Positions 36,555-49,029 of a stretch of 64,000 nt of DNA are shown here, in pieces (the stretch's first letter is position 1; each line of letters starts with the position of its first letter). The notes beneath the pieces are model-generated. The model did not search any database. It was given only the letters and a program-made list of their open reading frames with translations, and had not been told where the DNA came from. The DNA lies in the NCBI RefSeq assembly GCF_048564905.1, contig NC_132994.1:14921982-14985981 (forward strand). The letters are read 5' to 3'. The DNA comes from Vicugna pacos. Taxonomy: Eukaryota; Chordata; Mammalia; Artiodactyla; Camelidae. A program made the translations under genes and the position numbers.

Positions 36555-36720
36555 GCAGCAAGAGTAGTGGTTTAGATATAGAGTCTGGAGCCACACTTCC
36601 GGGGCTCCTCTTCCAGCTTTGCCACCTCCAGCTTCTGTGCCTCTCTTAAGTTACTTACCTCCCCTCGTCTCCTCAGATGATTTATCCCCACGAGTAATAA
36701 GCACTATATGAATATTTATC
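36555..36720 (+). mobile_element. MIR SINE
   Basis: AGAGTAGTGGTTTAGATATAG, AGTCTGGAGCCACACTTCC and AAGTTACTTACCTCCCCTC match MIR order. Confidence 0.75.
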
Positions 36721-36739
36721 AAATGAGAACAACCCAGAT

Positions 36740-37295
36740 GAATAAGTCAGGCACACTACTCTATATACTTAGTTCGAACTTTTAAAAAGAAAATACCACC
36801 CACCCCTATCACTGGAAGAAACTAAAGTGTCCCAGGAATATAATTTTTAGTTAATTTAGGCAACTAGAGTTTGGGCATTAGAAAGCAGAATTAAGTGACT
36901 TGACCAGTGCTGAGTATTCATTTTGAAGGGTTATCTAATGTACTAGATTCTTCTGTTTGTATTCTTTACTCTCATAGCAAAATAAATATGATTTGAAATC
37001 ACTTGTTTTTGTTGAAATTCCATTTTTTAAATGTGGAGAGGAAGACTCTTGAAAATACAGCTGAATCCATGGAAGTTTTTTTGGTTGGTTTATCTTTCCA
37101 AGATAGCACAGCAATACAGCTTCCACAATACATCATTTATCGATCTAGGTCCACTCTCTCTGAGTTGCATGTTACAGCTAACCATTCTCATTGTCCATTG
37201 TACCTATTCCAGTCCAAACCTCTCTCCTAGACTGAGGAGCAGTAGAGCTATTCAGATTCTACAGGAAGCAGGGAGATTGTGTTACGAGAAATTTG
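36740..37295. other. Unassigned intergenic stretch
   Basis: No gene or repeat recognised. Overlapping open frames near 37000-37336 have no family match. Confidence 0.35.
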
Positions 37296-37300
37296 GGGAA

Positions 37301-37795
37301 GCTTGTAGGGTATTCCAGTTGTCCATTAGTATTTAGTGGCTTCAAGCAGTAACAACCATTTCATTATCTTTCATGGGCGTAGCTGGGCAGTATTGGCTCA
37401 GCATCTCTCAACGTGGCTGCAGATAAACAGTGGCTGGGATTGTTCTTACAGTAGCTGGCGGCTGTCTGGGCATCCCTCTCTCCCTCTCTCCTTCTCTGTT
37501 CAGTACCCTCAGGCTCTCTCCATGGGGTCTTTCATTGTGGGCTAATTGAGTTCCTCAGAGCATGGCAGCCTCAGGGCAGTCAGACTCCTTACTTGAAGGC
37601 TGAAGTCTTCCAGGACAAGTATTCCAGGGAGCAGGGTAGAAAAAGTGCTTTTCCTTTTGATTACCTAGCCTTGGAAGACCCAAAAGCCTGTCTCAGTGGG
37701 AGGCGTGCCAAAGCCACACTGTAAGAAGAGCTTGTGTGCTGGGAGGTATGTTGCAGCTATTTGGAAAATACAGCCTACTACATGGGAGTGTGAAG
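37301..37795 (-). mobile_element. MaLR LTR fossil (MLT1-type)
   Basis: Carries the order CATTATCTTTCATGGGCGTA, AGCTGGGCAGTATTGGCTCA, ACCTAGCCTTGGAAGACCC and a TTTGGAAAATACAGCCTAC end. Strand is a best guess. Confidence 0.65.
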
Positions 37796-37799
37796 AGAT

Positions 37800-40155
37800 C
37801 TATTAAACTATTTATTCCCACCACTTTTTTTAGATCACCAGTTCACCTAAAATATGCATTGTGTGGAAGACTTGACACAGACAAGGTTTTGACACCAATA
37901 TAAAATGTGCCTAAGTAAACAAATGGAGGAAAACTTATTCCAGAAAAGCAACATCAGGGGTACATCATAACTGAGTGTAGATACAGACCCTAACTGTTAC
38001 TACATTTTCAGTGTATCAGATTTTGGAGTCACTGAGGATGATTCTGAAAACAAAGAGATTTCAAAGTGCTTTCTCAATTGTTTTCAATGTGGTTTAACAC
38101 AGTCTAGTTTCTTCTAATTCTTTGAAAGATGGCAATTTGTAGAAAATATACATATATTAGTGCCAGAATATTAAATTAGCCATAATAAATTATTCTCCAA
38201 TATCTCAATTATCTTAAATAGTTAGGAGGTTACTAAATTAGGCTAGTTTCATAGACTGTTAACAAGGAGCAGTGAAAGAATTAAATATTAGATACCAAAG
38301 GCATTTGGGCCAATTGGAACAGTGTGTTGGTTTAGCTGTAGTAAGAATACAATATTAAAAGTAACACTGAACACTAAATACTGCATAGGTAGAGGTTTTT
38401 TCCTTTAGTTTGGAAAAATATGCTCCAAAACTGTTGATGGTTTGTTTCATTTTATAGTTCTGTAATGTTGGAAGTTTGTGTAAAGCAAATACATTACTTT
38501 TTCACTTACGGAAAAAAAAACTTTAAAATTTGGAACATATCCAGAGGATGTATATAATTAAAGCAATACACTGTAAAACGTGAGCAATCTCAAGTTTTTC
38601 CTTTGTTCCAAAGGTAATTTGAGATGATGATTTGAAACGATACCTCGTTACCTTCCTGTAGTATGGATACCTTAAAATCTCTGCTTGCCAGTAGGCACTG
38701 AAGCCAGTCATGAAATGCAGTTCTGAGACAGGAAGGATAAATCTCATTATATGTTCTTTGGCCAAATACCTGTGCGGACCCACCTTCCTCTTCTAACTGT
38801 GAAAAGGTTGGACTAAAACCAAACAAACAAACAAAAGATCTAAAGATAAAAACTTTAAGTTAAAAAACTGTAGAAATTTAACCATTTTTTCATGACAATA
38901 TACATTAAATTTACCATTTAACCCTGACTCACCCAAATAACAGATTATCACTTAATTTAGTTAACAAATAACTGATTTTCAAATAGAACATGACATTAAT
39001 CACAGTTTTCTGAATGGCAATATTACATGGCTTTTTACTTCTCAGTATCTGCTTCATTTTTTGGAAAAATTTGGTGTTACAGTTAGAGAAAATACACATT
39101 AAATATGATTTATTTTTAAGTAAAGTTTTTCCATCACAAAAAAAAATGGTTCCAAAAACTACTTAAATTTCACCTTTTAATGACTAACTAGTAACTGCTT
39201 TAAAATTGCCACTAGTTCCTGACGCTACCATAAATTATTTGTCTTCATATCACAGACATTATAAAAAATAATAATTCAAAAAACTACACATGCAAAAAAG
39301 TTAGCCTTATTGGGTTGCTGTATTTAATTTGAATTTCAGGAGACAGAATATTCTTCGTTTTTGGAGATCGAGTCAAAATACATTGACCTTGTTAACTTGG
39401 AGCCCACAGGCTATATCTAGTGGTTAGCATCCAGCGACCTGCCAGAAATACAGCTAAGCCAGCATTAGGCACCAACTGTCACTCTGTAATGCCACCAGAA
39501 ACGTGGCATTTCAAACCTAGTTCTAAGCTGAAGCTCTAATACAGTGGCAGAGCTCCAGACCTTCTGGTTTATGGGAGAAGGAGACTATGTGGATGAAAGG
39601 CTGTACTCAGGAGAGCTATACAAGAGATTCATTCATGACAGATGAAGAGACTTGGTAGGAAGCACGTAGGCCAGGGTGGAAAATTGGAGTACTAAAATAA
39701 ACTTTGCTCTAGTGGAAACAGCAGGACCAAACTGTTTTCCTAAAGACATGGTCTATTTTCTGAAAGGAAATTGGGAATCTTTGGGCAGGAGAAAAGAATT
39801 GTATAGATTTAGTAGGAAAGTCATTAAGTCACTTTGGGGTTTTGACAATAACCAGGCTTTAGGTACTTGTCCACGCAGATCCATTTAAATCATGCAAGAT
39901 TTCTGAATTAGAGTAGAATTTATATTGACACAGGAACCTTAGCTGTAGCAGTGCATTTCTGGGCTGTTTAGATTCAGATTTGGAGATAAGGAATCTTTGC
40001 CGGAGCCACAGGCAAAGAAAACAAAGGCTGGAGGAAGTAACCAGTCACTTTCCCTGTGCTTCCCCCTCTGCACCTCCCCGCCCCCATAGCCACTTACATC
40101 GAGGCTACTGGAGCTTGAAAGGCGGGTCCTCAGAGCACTTTTCTCTCCTTACACG
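37800..40155. other. Unassigned intergenic stretch, largely repeat-free to the eye
   Basis: About 2.3 kb of AT-rich sequence with no recognisable gene, RNA or repeat. Short frames on both strands look incidental. Confidence 0.4.
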
Positions 40156-40162
40156 GTGGAGG

Positions 40163-40600
40163 TACAACAGAAAAGAACAAATCTGACTCCGTATTACATC
40201 TGTTCTTTTGGCTCTAACCCTGTGCTCTGTTTCCTGTGCTTAGTCATGCTGGTTCTCCACCTTTTGTAAAAGAATACTGCCTAAAGCCTGAAATAGACGC
40301 GATAGCCCATTCTCAAGGCCCTAACCTTTAAGGGGATTAACACTTTCCCATTCATATAAGGCTAAAAAGTTGCAGAAGAGAAAATAACCTTTGTCTTGTT
40401 GGAGGTTTTCAGGGACACCATGACCTGACCCACATGGACAGTTACAAAAACAAAGGATTCAGACACCAAGAAGTTTGCAACAACCAACCCCAAAGCCCCC
40501 TCTTTATAGTGTAAAAGGAGCCTGAATTCTGACTTGAGGTAGATGGTTCTCTAGGACGGTAGCCCCTCATCTTCTCGCTCTGCTGGCTGAGTGACTCAAA
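40163..40600 (+). mobile_element. LTR fossil, probable class I ERV (LTR family A, copy 2)
   Basis: Related along its length to 1923-2438: AAGAACAAATCTGACTCCGT, AGCCCATTCTCAAGGCCC, CCATGACCTGACCCACATGG, GTAAAAGGAGCCTGAATTCT. The far 3' part is missing where it meets the MLT1-type LTR. No internal region seen. Confidence 0.75.
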
Positions 40601-40612
40601 ATACCATTCTTA

Positions 40613-41066
40613 TCTCACAGTTTTTGTGGGTTGGGAATTTGGAGGCAGCTTAGCTTGATACCCTGGCTCAGGGTCTCACTGAAGATATGTCAAGGTGATG
40701 CCCAAGGCTGCTTGCATCTCAAAACTCAACCAGGGAGAATCAGATTCCAAGTTCACTGACATGGATGTCAGCAGGGTTCGGTTCCTGGTTGGCCTTGCTT
40801 GCTACATGGGGCTCTCCATAGGGAAGAGCAACCATCAGCAACTTGTCCACCAGAACAGGCAAGTAAAAAGAGCCAGAGAGAGAAAGAGAGTACAGCATGT
40901 GCTTCCAAATCTCAGAACTGACTTGCATCACTTTTGCCCTATTCTATTCTGTGGAAGCAAGTCACTGGGTTTTCCACACTCAAAGGGAGGAGATTCTACA
41001 AAGTGTTTGAATACCAGGAGGTGGGGCTCTTTGGGAGCCACTTTAGAGACTGCCTACCACACCTGA
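40613..41066 (-). mobile_element. MaLR LTR fossil (MLT1-type)
   Basis: ACAGTTTTTGTGGGTTGGGA, TCTCCATAGGGAAGAGCAAC, CCCTATTCTATTCTGTGGAA, AGCAAGTCACTGGG, ATACCAGGAGGTGGGG and ACTGCCTACCACA follow this common LTR. Strand is a best guess. Confidence 0.8.
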
Positions 41067-41069
41067 CGT

Positions 41070-41455
41070 GGGAAATTCTTTATAATTCCAGGGCTTTTTC
41101 ATATCTCAGCACTTTTGGATAGTTGTTTCTGAAGGTTAGGGGGTTTTATTTTCCTAAAACATGGTCCATTTTGTACTTTAATATTTTTAAAAATGTGGGG
41201 AAGGGAGAAATTTCCTATATACATTTAAAAATAATTGCCTAGTTTTCACTTATTAATGATCTCTCTGAACACTTGATATACCTAAAATATTTTTTGACTA
41301 AACAAAATTAAAGGGAGTGAAAAGAAAACTGAGATAAATAATATATTTTTTCAAAATTGGTTATTGAACTAGATAATATCATGGAAGATAGCTTATTTGA
41401 CACATCTATTGTTCAATAACTCCAGTTTTACAAATAAATTAAGACAAAGGGCACT
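41070..41455. other. Unassigned intergenic stretch
   Basis: AT-rich, nothing recognised. Confidence 0.3.
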
Positions 41456-41462
41456 TACTTAA

Positions 41463-41988
41463 GGCATGGAAGCAAGCTAAGTGTCCACTGACAGATGATC
41501 TGATAAAGAAGTTGTGATATGTATATACAATGGAATACCACTCAGCCATAAAAAAGAATAATGCTATTTTCAGCAACATAGATGGACCTGAGATCATCTA
41601 AGTGAAGTAAGCCAGAAAGAGAAAGAAAAATACCATATGATATCACTCATACGTGGAATCTTAAAAAAATAGGACACAAATGAACTTATTCACAATACAT
41701 GAACAGAGTTACAGACATAGAAAACAAACTTATGGTTACCAGGGGAGTAAGGGGACAGGGAGGGATACATTGGAAGTTTAGGATTTGTAGATACTAACTA
41801 CTATATATAAAATAGATGAACAACAAGGTCCTACAGTATAGCATGGGGAACTATATTCAATACCTTGAATGGCCTATAATGAAAAAGAATATGAAAAGGA
41901 ATATATATATATGTATAATGAATCACTATGCTGTACACTAGAAATTAACAGAACATTGTAAATTGACTATACTTCAATAAAAAGGAAA
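41463..41988 (+). mobile_element. L1 LINE 3' end
   Basis: From the end of ORF2 (ACAATGGAATACCACTCAGC) through the 3' UTR to ACTTCAATAAAAAGG. No convincing duplication found. Confidence 0.9.
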
Positions 41989-42359
41989 AGAAAGATGAAG
42001 GCAGGTATAGATGGACAGTAAAATTGTTTCCAAAAAATAAGCAAATCCATAAAATAGTCCAGTCAATTTTTTTAAAAAAAATTTCCTTTTCTCCATGAGG
42101 TCAAGAGTTCTCAACCAGGTACTTTTGTACATTTATAGATGTCAAAACTTGATGCGTACTTGCATTTCTCTGTAGGAGTTAATAGTAATCATGAGATTCT
42201 CAAAAGAACAAGAACCACTGCCCTAGTCAACAAGAATGTAGGCACTGAATTCTCATATCGAGTCTCATGAATTTGCTTCACAGACACAACAAAAAAGGTA
42301 AAGCAAAATTTACTGAAGTTTTCACCTGTTCATTTAATCAATGGAACTAGTGCTGGATT

Positions 42360-42540
42360 CCATATTCATTCAGCACATATTTATAGAGTATCTACAGATA
42401 CCAGCCACAGTTCTAGGCAATGGAAATACAAGTTCCATCTTTAAGGAGTTCACATTCCTGAAGATATGGGGGTGGGAGACAGTAAAATACACAGTATTAG
42501 GTGTGGTAAGTGTTGTGGAGATATAAGCAGAATATTCCTG
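42360..42540 (+). repeat. Ancient interspersed repeat, family not assigned
   Basis: CATTCAGCACATATTTATAG, CCACAGTTCTAGGCAATGG and AGGAGTTCACATTCCTGAAG match the family seen near 53700. Confidence 0.55.
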
Positions 42541-42789
42541 AATTCTCTGAAGCTTTAATGGGACTATACAGTTCACCTTAGGTCATCCCTTCTGATCTTT
42601 CATAAAACCTTCTAACGTCAGTAAAATACACTCAGTTCAGTCCAGCAAATGGTTGACTTGCTATGGGCTAGTTATTGTGCTGGATGCTGGAGAGGCGGAG
42701 ACAGGCATGCTGCTCTAAGAATTATCTCAGCTTAGAGGGATCACTTCCTCTAGGAGTCCCTCTAGGCTGGCTTAGGGGTCCCCCCGCTG

Positions 42790-42990
42790 CGATCACACAG
42801 TAACCTGGGGTTAGCTTTATTGTGCTTACCTCCAAGGTGAATCTGTTTAAGTGTTATCTCTGTCCTGCTTGATTATGAGCTCTTTGAGAGCAAGACATAC
42901 ATTTCACTAATCTTTGAATTCCCTAGTGCTTGGGGCAGAGTTGTTCAAGATATGTTTATTGATCTGCACTTGAAGAGGTAGTCTAACTAT
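42790..42990 (+). mobile_element. L2 LINE 3' end
   Basis: GATTATGAGCTCTTTGAGAG, CAAGACATACATTTCAC and CCTAGTGCTTGGGGCAGAG fit the L2 terminus. Confidence 0.7.
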
Positions 42991-42999
42991 AGAGGGATT

Positions 43000-43800
43000 G
43001 CACCTGTCCCAGGACTTCCACTAACTTCTGTTTCAAGCAGTAAGATGCTGAATGACTGACATTTTTCCTCTCTTAGGTTTCAATCAAAATCAATGAATAT
43101 CACTGATATGAGATGGAATACGACATAAGAAGTGGCTTTATCTAGATCACATGCATTCTTTCTGAGGGAGACTGGTTAAAAACACATTGCCGTGTTTTAT
43201 CAACCAAGACTCGTTCTTCATCTCAGTCCTCTCCCTCTTTCCTGACCTGAGACAGTACCACAGCTCCACCCATCATGTTCCACCTCCATTCTTTCCCTAG
43301 GTCAGCAAGTGACCTGGGAAATGGAGAAAAGTGTTTTAAGGCAATGACCTCTGCTTTTGTCTGCTTCGCCGCAAGTTTTAGAAGAAAGGCACAGATTAAG
43401 TTTTAAGCTAAGTTTTACAAAAAAGGAATCAGATTCAAGTGTCAGGTCTTCAGGGAAATAGAAAAATTCAAATCAAACTGAACTTCCCAAAGTCAGTGTA
43501 TTCTATGTGTATATTGTATCAAAACAATTATATCATGTAACCATTTCTCTCTGAATAAGGACTAATCCTCTGCCCACACCCAGCAAATTTTTTTTTATTC
43601 AAAATTTTTCTCAAAGGCAGATGTTTTCCCACACTCAGAAATGTGTTCTTGGTCCTCTGAGTATTCATGCTATGCCAAGTTTCAAAGTTTTAGTTCTAAA
43701 CTCTTTTGTTTAGTTTTTCTTTAGCATATTTCCATAGCAGAGGAGAACATTTTTTTGTCTGTTTGACTGACTCAAAAAGTTCATCATTATTTCTATGAAT
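43000..43800. other. Unassigned intergenic stretch
   Basis: Nothing recognised. Confidence 0.35.
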
Positions 43801-43819
43801 TCTTGAGAAAATTACTTTT

Positions 43820-44091
43820 TTTCATTTTATTTTGTATTGAATTGTGGTTGATTTACAATGTTAGCTTCAAATATATAGCAAAGTGATTCAGTTATACATG
43901 TACATACATATATGTATATATTTTTCAGATTCTTTTCCATTATAGCTCACTACAAGAAACTGAATATAATTCCCTGTGCTATACAAGAGGTCCTTGTTGT
44001 TTATCTATTTTACATACAGTATATATGTCTGTTAATCCCAAACCCCCAATTTATCCCTCCCCCACTTTCCCCTTTCATAACCATAGTTTGT
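43820..44091 (-). mobile_element. L1 LINE 3' stub, reverse orientation, with 15-bp duplication
   Basis: Reversed L1 3' UTR only. Flanked by GAGAAAATTACTTTT at 43805-43819 and 44092-44106. Confidence 0.93.
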
Positions 44092-44109
44092 GAGAAAATT
44101 ACTTTTAAT

Positions 44110-44695
44110 CTAAGACATAGAAGGAGAAATTCCACCAGACAATCTCATTTTTTGAGAATATAACAGATATGAGGACATGGAATCAAAGGCCTGTATCTTC
44201 ATTATTTTGCTGTCATACTGTATTACTACAACTCTTGATACGTTACTATTACTCAGAAGAGTCGGGTTTAAATTAACAATCCTAAAAGTAATTTAACAGC
44301 CCTGTATCAGCCTGGAGGGAAATCTCTAATAGAATGACACAGTGCTCTATCCTTGTCTTTATTCTTTAAGGCTCTTCAGCTTCTTAAATGAAAATGTAGA
44401 CGGCATACCTTTCTTTAAAAATAAGGTGATATGTATTTTTAAAATTTTTTTAAATGATAAAAAGTTAATACTTAATATAGACAATTTAGAAAACACAGCA
44501 GGAAATCATTCATCACAGTGTGACTTTTCTTTCTTGTGGGCAAATTATATTTCCTGAACAAGTTAGCATGGCTCTGAAGTATTTTTGTGTTTCCTGGATG
44601 CCCATGTTATAGGCCTAGCAACATGTTAACTAAATTTATGAATGATATGGAGATTGGAAGAATAGCTAATACAGTAAAGGGGAGAATTAAGATTC
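44110..44695. other. Unassigned intergenic stretch
   Basis: Nothing recognised. Confidence 0.3.
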
Positions 44696-44699
44696 AAAA

Positions 44700-45065
44700 C
44701 CTCTCCACAGTATTGTGTATCAACTATATCTCAACTTGAAAATTATTGTACATCAACTATACCTCAATTAAAAAATAAGAAAACAACCCACAGACATAGA
44801 AAACAAACATGGTTACCAAAGGTGTAAGTGGGAGGGAGGGACAAATTAGGAGTTTAGGATTAGCAGATACAAACTACTATATATAAAATAGATAAACAGC
44901 AAGGTCATACCGTACAGCACAGGGAATGATATTCAATATCTTATAATAACCTATAATGAAAAACTATGAAAAAGAATACATACATGTGTAACTGAATCAC
45001 TATGTTGTATATCAGAAACTAACACAACGTGATAAATCAAGCATACTTCAATTAAAAAAAAACAA
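44700..45065 (+). mobile_element. L1 LINE 3' ends, two adjacent pieces
   Basis: A short old L1 tail (TATCAACTATATCTCAACTT) to about 44780 is followed by a younger L1 3' UTR from CACAGACATAGAAAACAAAC to CATACTTCAATTAAAAAAA. Confidence 0.85.
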
Positions 45066-45270
45066 AACAGAAAACGAAGAAAAACCTCTCCAGAGGCTGG
45101 AAGAATTAGGTTGAAACTAACAAGAGTAATTGTAGCAAAAGCAACCTTAGAGCTCTGGTACGGGAACAACTGCGCAGCTCTGAAGGAGGCAAGGTGTCCA
45201 TTTAGGATTTCCTCTGGGAAAGACCAGATCCTTCTAGTTGTTGACAACTTAGTATTGGGCTATAGTCACT

Positions 45271-45293
45271 ACAAAAAAAAAAAAAAAAAAAAA
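45271..45293 (+). repeat. Poly-A run
   Basis: An uninterrupted run of about 21 A bases. Confidence 0.9.
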
Positions 45294-45334
45294 GATAATG
45301 CGAGTTTATGTCCCAGTAGTGAAGTACAGAATCC

Positions 45335-46350
45335 GGACGAGGGAAAGAAAGGTTGCTCTATGCCATGTGGTTCAGGCCACATCTGGAGCATTGTTTTCAT
45401 TCTAAGGGCACATTTAAAGACAATGTCGAGAAAATTGGAGTCTTCCCAGCTGGAACTTTTTGTTGAAATCATGTTATAAAAGGAACAGTTGGAGGGACTG
45501 GTGATACTCAGCCTGGAGAAGAAAAATCTAAGGGAAGACATGCTAGCTGTCTTCCACAACTGAAAAGGATTTTTCTGGATTGCTCCAGAGAACATCACCA
45601 CTAGGACATAGGGTGGAAGAACAGTCGTCCAGATTTCAGCTTGAGTGAAGCCTCCTCAGCAACACCTTGCCTGAGGTAGCCACCCAGGACCAACAGGTAA
45701 TCCTATTTTAGTTTTTAGTATTACAGATATCATTACCTATTACTTAATTTTCCCCTACAAATTATAATTATTTCATTTGTTTTTTGTCTGTTGGTCTGTT
45801 TCTTCTCACTAGAATATAATTTCCCTGAGAATCAGGTCACTTCAGCCTTGTCCAAAGTTATATACAGTAGCTGGAACAATGTTCCTATAAATATTGAATT
45901 AGTTTACAGAGAAGCAGATTTGGATTTAACAGAAGAAAAAAAAATTTTTTTTTCTGTGGAGATAGAGTTGAGGGGGAGGGCTATCAGTCACTGAGCATAC
46001 TTTATATTAACCAGTTTTATCTTCAAAGTTTGTCATTAGAGATTTTTTGAGCACTTATATGCAGAAATAGGCAAAGAAGACAAGGCTCAGAGAAGGTGGT
46101 TAACTTTGCTTTACCCCATGTTGCTAGAACTCGGACTGTAATCCAACCTGTCAGTTTTCAAAACCAGTGGGCTTTACAGTAGATCATAAAGGGAACAAGG
46201 TTTTTATGATGAATTTCCCATCACTGGTGGACTGTAAGCTGGGGATAGATGACCAGCCATCAGGGTGTTAAGTTATACTAAATAATGGATTCTTTAACTG
46301 GGTGGGATGTTGGATTAGATCCAACCGTAAGATTCTGCGATTCCATGATG
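45335..46350 (+). mobile_element. CR1/L3-type LINE 3' end, interrupted
   Basis: GTTCAGGCCACATCTGGAGC, CAGCCTGGAGAAGAAAAATC, ACATGCTAGCTGTCTTCCAC and GACATAGGGTGGAAGAAC lead to TCCCATCACTGGTGG, then GGATGTTGGATTAGATCC and GATTCTGCGATTCCATGAT. This is the amniote CR1 order. About 45660-46195 is other sequence, including a MIR-like piece. Confidence 0.8.
46040..46185 (-). mobile_element. MIR SINE, reverse orientation, within the CR1 gap
   Basis: GAAGACAAGGCTCAGAGAAG, GTGGTTAACTTTGC and GAACTCGGACTGTAATCCAA match reversed MIR. Confidence 0.6.
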
Positions 46351-46699
46351 GAAGGAGCCCATTCATAATGGGAACTGATTCTGTAACAGGATTTCTTTAT
46401 TTGGGAAATAACAAAGAAGAAAGGAAACCTTTTCTGAAAATGTTGCTTGGGACCCAAGAATGTGAATTTACACAATTACTGAGACATTGTCCTTTGACCC
46501 TAGCTTGATGGTGTAGAAAGTGAACACAGAAATATACTTATGTTTCAAATATGATAGTTCTGATAGTCTGTAAGTGAAAAACAACAACTGAAACTATAAA
46601 ATGGAAAGTTTTAAATAAAGTAAGAAAATTCTTTAGTGATCCCGTAATTGTTCAGGGTGAATGTCCAAGCAGCATTTACATAATGAACTCTGCAAAGGA

Positions 46700-46758
46700 G
46701 TCAAACAATGAAGAAAAGAAAAAGAAGAAGAAAAAGAAAAAGAAACAGAAACAGAAAT
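46700..46758 (+). repeat. Purine-rich AAG/AAAG low-complexity tract
   Basis: Units of AAGAAAAAGAAG and AAACAG over about 55 bp. Confidence 0.85.
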
Positions 46759-46774
46759 TGGCAATGTCCCAGGA

Positions 46775-46815
46775 CATTTCCATCATTGTAGCTGGTTCTA
46801 TTGGACAGTGCTAAC
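46775..46815 (+). mobile_element. hAT-type DNA transposon terminus
   Basis: CATTTCCATCATTGTAGCTG then GTTCTATTGGACAGTGCT, the end of the TCCAATAGAA-terminus family. Confidence 0.6.
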
Positions 46816-46949
46816 TGGAGGTTGACAACAACTAGACCAGATGGCAATTTCATTAGAGAAAACAAAAATGGAATTTGATATACAATTGAGTAATTAGATT
46901 GGACAAAAATCATTTTAATATTGAACGATCATTTATCATGTGACCAGTG

Positions 46950-47508
46950 ACTTAAGAGGGCCTTAACATTCCTTTTGCCTGACTAAAATTTTGAGAGGCT
47001 CCTTCCTCTGAAATCCCTTTTCTCAAATTATTGTCTTTAGAAAACTTGTCACTGTAAATCATTTCTCTGTCCCTCTGAGATGTATACAAGCCTTTTAAAA
47101 AGCTCGCCAGTGTTACAAGCCAGGAATATCTTTCTCCATAACCTGGGTGCTGTTTCTTTGAAACATAATCACCAAAGGAGACAGCACCTCTGTCTCCCAG
47201 GTCCTGGGGGAGGGGAGGAGCCTAACTTCAGTAGGCACCTTGATCCAAGTTGCTAAACTACCTCCTGTCATAAAGGTAGGAGACATTTATTTTTCTTTTA
47301 GATATAGCCAATTAGCAAACACAGATGGCCTGTCACTTCCCTCCAACATTCTCCAGTTCACCCGAGTCCTTTAAAAAACCTACCCCTTCTCCAGCGAAGT
47401 TGAGTTCGGAGTTAGTTCTGACACTTGGAGTTAGTTCTCCCCTAATGCAATAGCCCTGAATAAAGTCTTTCCTGCCTATTTAACTTTGGTGCAACCTTTG
47501 CTTTGACA
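46950..47508 (+). mobile_element. LTR fossil, ERVL-age family
   Basis: GGGCCTTAACATTCCTTTTG near the start, GAGTTAGTTCTGACACTTGG, CCTGAATAAAGTC (polyadenylation signal near 47458) and the end TTGGTGCAACCTTTGC. A single LTR, no internal part seen. Confidence 0.7.
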
Positions 47509-47519
47509 AAAGTTTTTGG

Positions 47520-48390
47520 AAAATGATGAAAACAGTCATTCAAACTAGTGTCTTAGTTTATACTGAAAATAGTTTTGATAAGTTTCTTAAGGTAAACCAC
47601 CTGTTGAATGGCCCATGCAGGTAATCAGTTATGTGGGCAGGGTGAAATGGTTTGACTGCAGAGATGAATACAATTCTAGGATTTAAGGGTACAGACTTGC
47701 AATTACATGCAGCCATGCCTGAAATGGCTTCAACAGCACACATACCTGTAACCCAGTTTAACTGCTCTACCATGAAAACATGATGGGAAAGGAGGCCAAG
47801 CTTTCTGATCTACGAACATTTCCTTCTGGAACATGCTCTTCCTTTAGCTGAACATCAAAGGAAACCCCAGCTAGGCTTGGAACGGTGGAGCTGGGTTCAC
47901 CAGTGGGTCCTCCCGGTGATCTATTACCATTAGGATTTCCAGGCCCAACCAAGGTCGCTTGTAGCCCAAATCCACATTCCCAGGTGTTCTTCCAGTTTAT
48001 ATTCTCTGCAGATTTCAGGGAAGTAATCACCATATCTGTCGGCTTTTTCTCAGCATGTTGTCAAAGTTGAATCACTATTAATAAAAAGCACTTTCTTCTC
48101 AGAGAGTAAGTCCGACAGCTTGTGGAGAGACAGCTCTTTGAAGTGATTTTCTTTCCTTTCTCAGTGATATTCCAGGACATTTACTTCCATTACCACCTGA
48201 GCACCAAAGGGAGTCAGAAGATGTTGACTCCATCCAGCTTTTGTTCCTGGTTCAGTATCTTTTTTTAAATAAAAAATTAGATTTGGAGAGAGATGGTTTT
48301 GCAGGGTGGAGGTTGGGGTGGGCGTGAGAGGAATCACGGACTTTCATTAGTACTAAAGATACCTGAGGATATACAGATGTATTTATATAT
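47520..48390. other. Unassigned intergenic stretch
   Basis: A minus-strand frame at 47767-48033 has a Gly/Pro-rich centre (GNPNGNRSPGGPTGEPSS). It matches no family I can name and has no continuation, so I do not call a gene. Confidence 0.4.
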
Positions 48391-48394
48391 TTCT

Positions 48395-48535
48395 GGTGCT
48401 TTATAATTTTCAGAAAGTTTTCATGTTGATTCTTTCAATCCTCCCAACAATCCTGTGGAGGTGGGTTTTAGTATTTGCCCATTTTACACAAACAAACAAA
48501 ACACACTAGGAAGCTTAGAGACACTGAGTGGCAAG
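48395..48535 (-). mobile_element. MIR SINE, reverse orientation
   Basis: TCCTCCCAACAATCCTGTGG, AGGTGGGTTTTAGTATTTGC and CCATTTTACACAAACAAAC match reversed MIR. Confidence 0.7.
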
Positions 48536-48539
48536 CAAA

Positions 48540-48800
48540 ACCTGCAGAAGGGTGGTCTGTCACTACTGTCCCCACTTCTCATTGCCATTCTCTGTGACTC
48601 ATGGCAGTCTGTGCCTGGGCTCCTATCACTGCCCGAAACCACTCCCTCCAAGGTCTCCCACAGCCTGTGTGGAAACCTTCCAGTCCTTATCTACACAGAG
48701 TATTGTCAGCACTTGACTTTGTGGGCCACACCCTCCATGGTTTCTGGGACACCACATTCCTTTGTCTTTTCTCTTGCTTAACCAGCTGCCCTTCTAAGGA
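48540..48800 (+). mobile_element. L2 LINE reverse-transcriptase fragment
   Basis: Translates to LSALDFVGHTLHGFWDTTFL and FSCLTSC. This is comparable to the L2 reverse-transcriptase stretch LSAAFDTVDHSLL followed by GFWDTTLSWF. It is a decayed LINE, not a host gene. Confidence 0.7.
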
Positions 48801-49029
48801 CTTAACTTCCTCCACCTCAGAGCTTCCCAACAGGCAGGAAGCAAAGAGACTGACTGCTTTACTCAGGCAGGTCCTGGAAGTACACCTCCTCCTAGCCGAT
48901 GGCCGTGATTACAAGCATTTTCACCTAAGAAGAGTGGATCTGAAGTTGTGCCACACTCCTTCCCAGCAGTATATGAAACTCACTTCTCTACTGAGTAGCC
49001 CTGGTAGGGGCCAAGTTGCGCATCAACTT

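Noticed and set aside
47767-48033. A minus-strand frame with a Gly/Pro-rich, collagen-like centre
   Set aside because: Only one short GNPNGNRSPGGPTGEP-type patch, no Gly-X-Y periodicity, and no continuation on either side.
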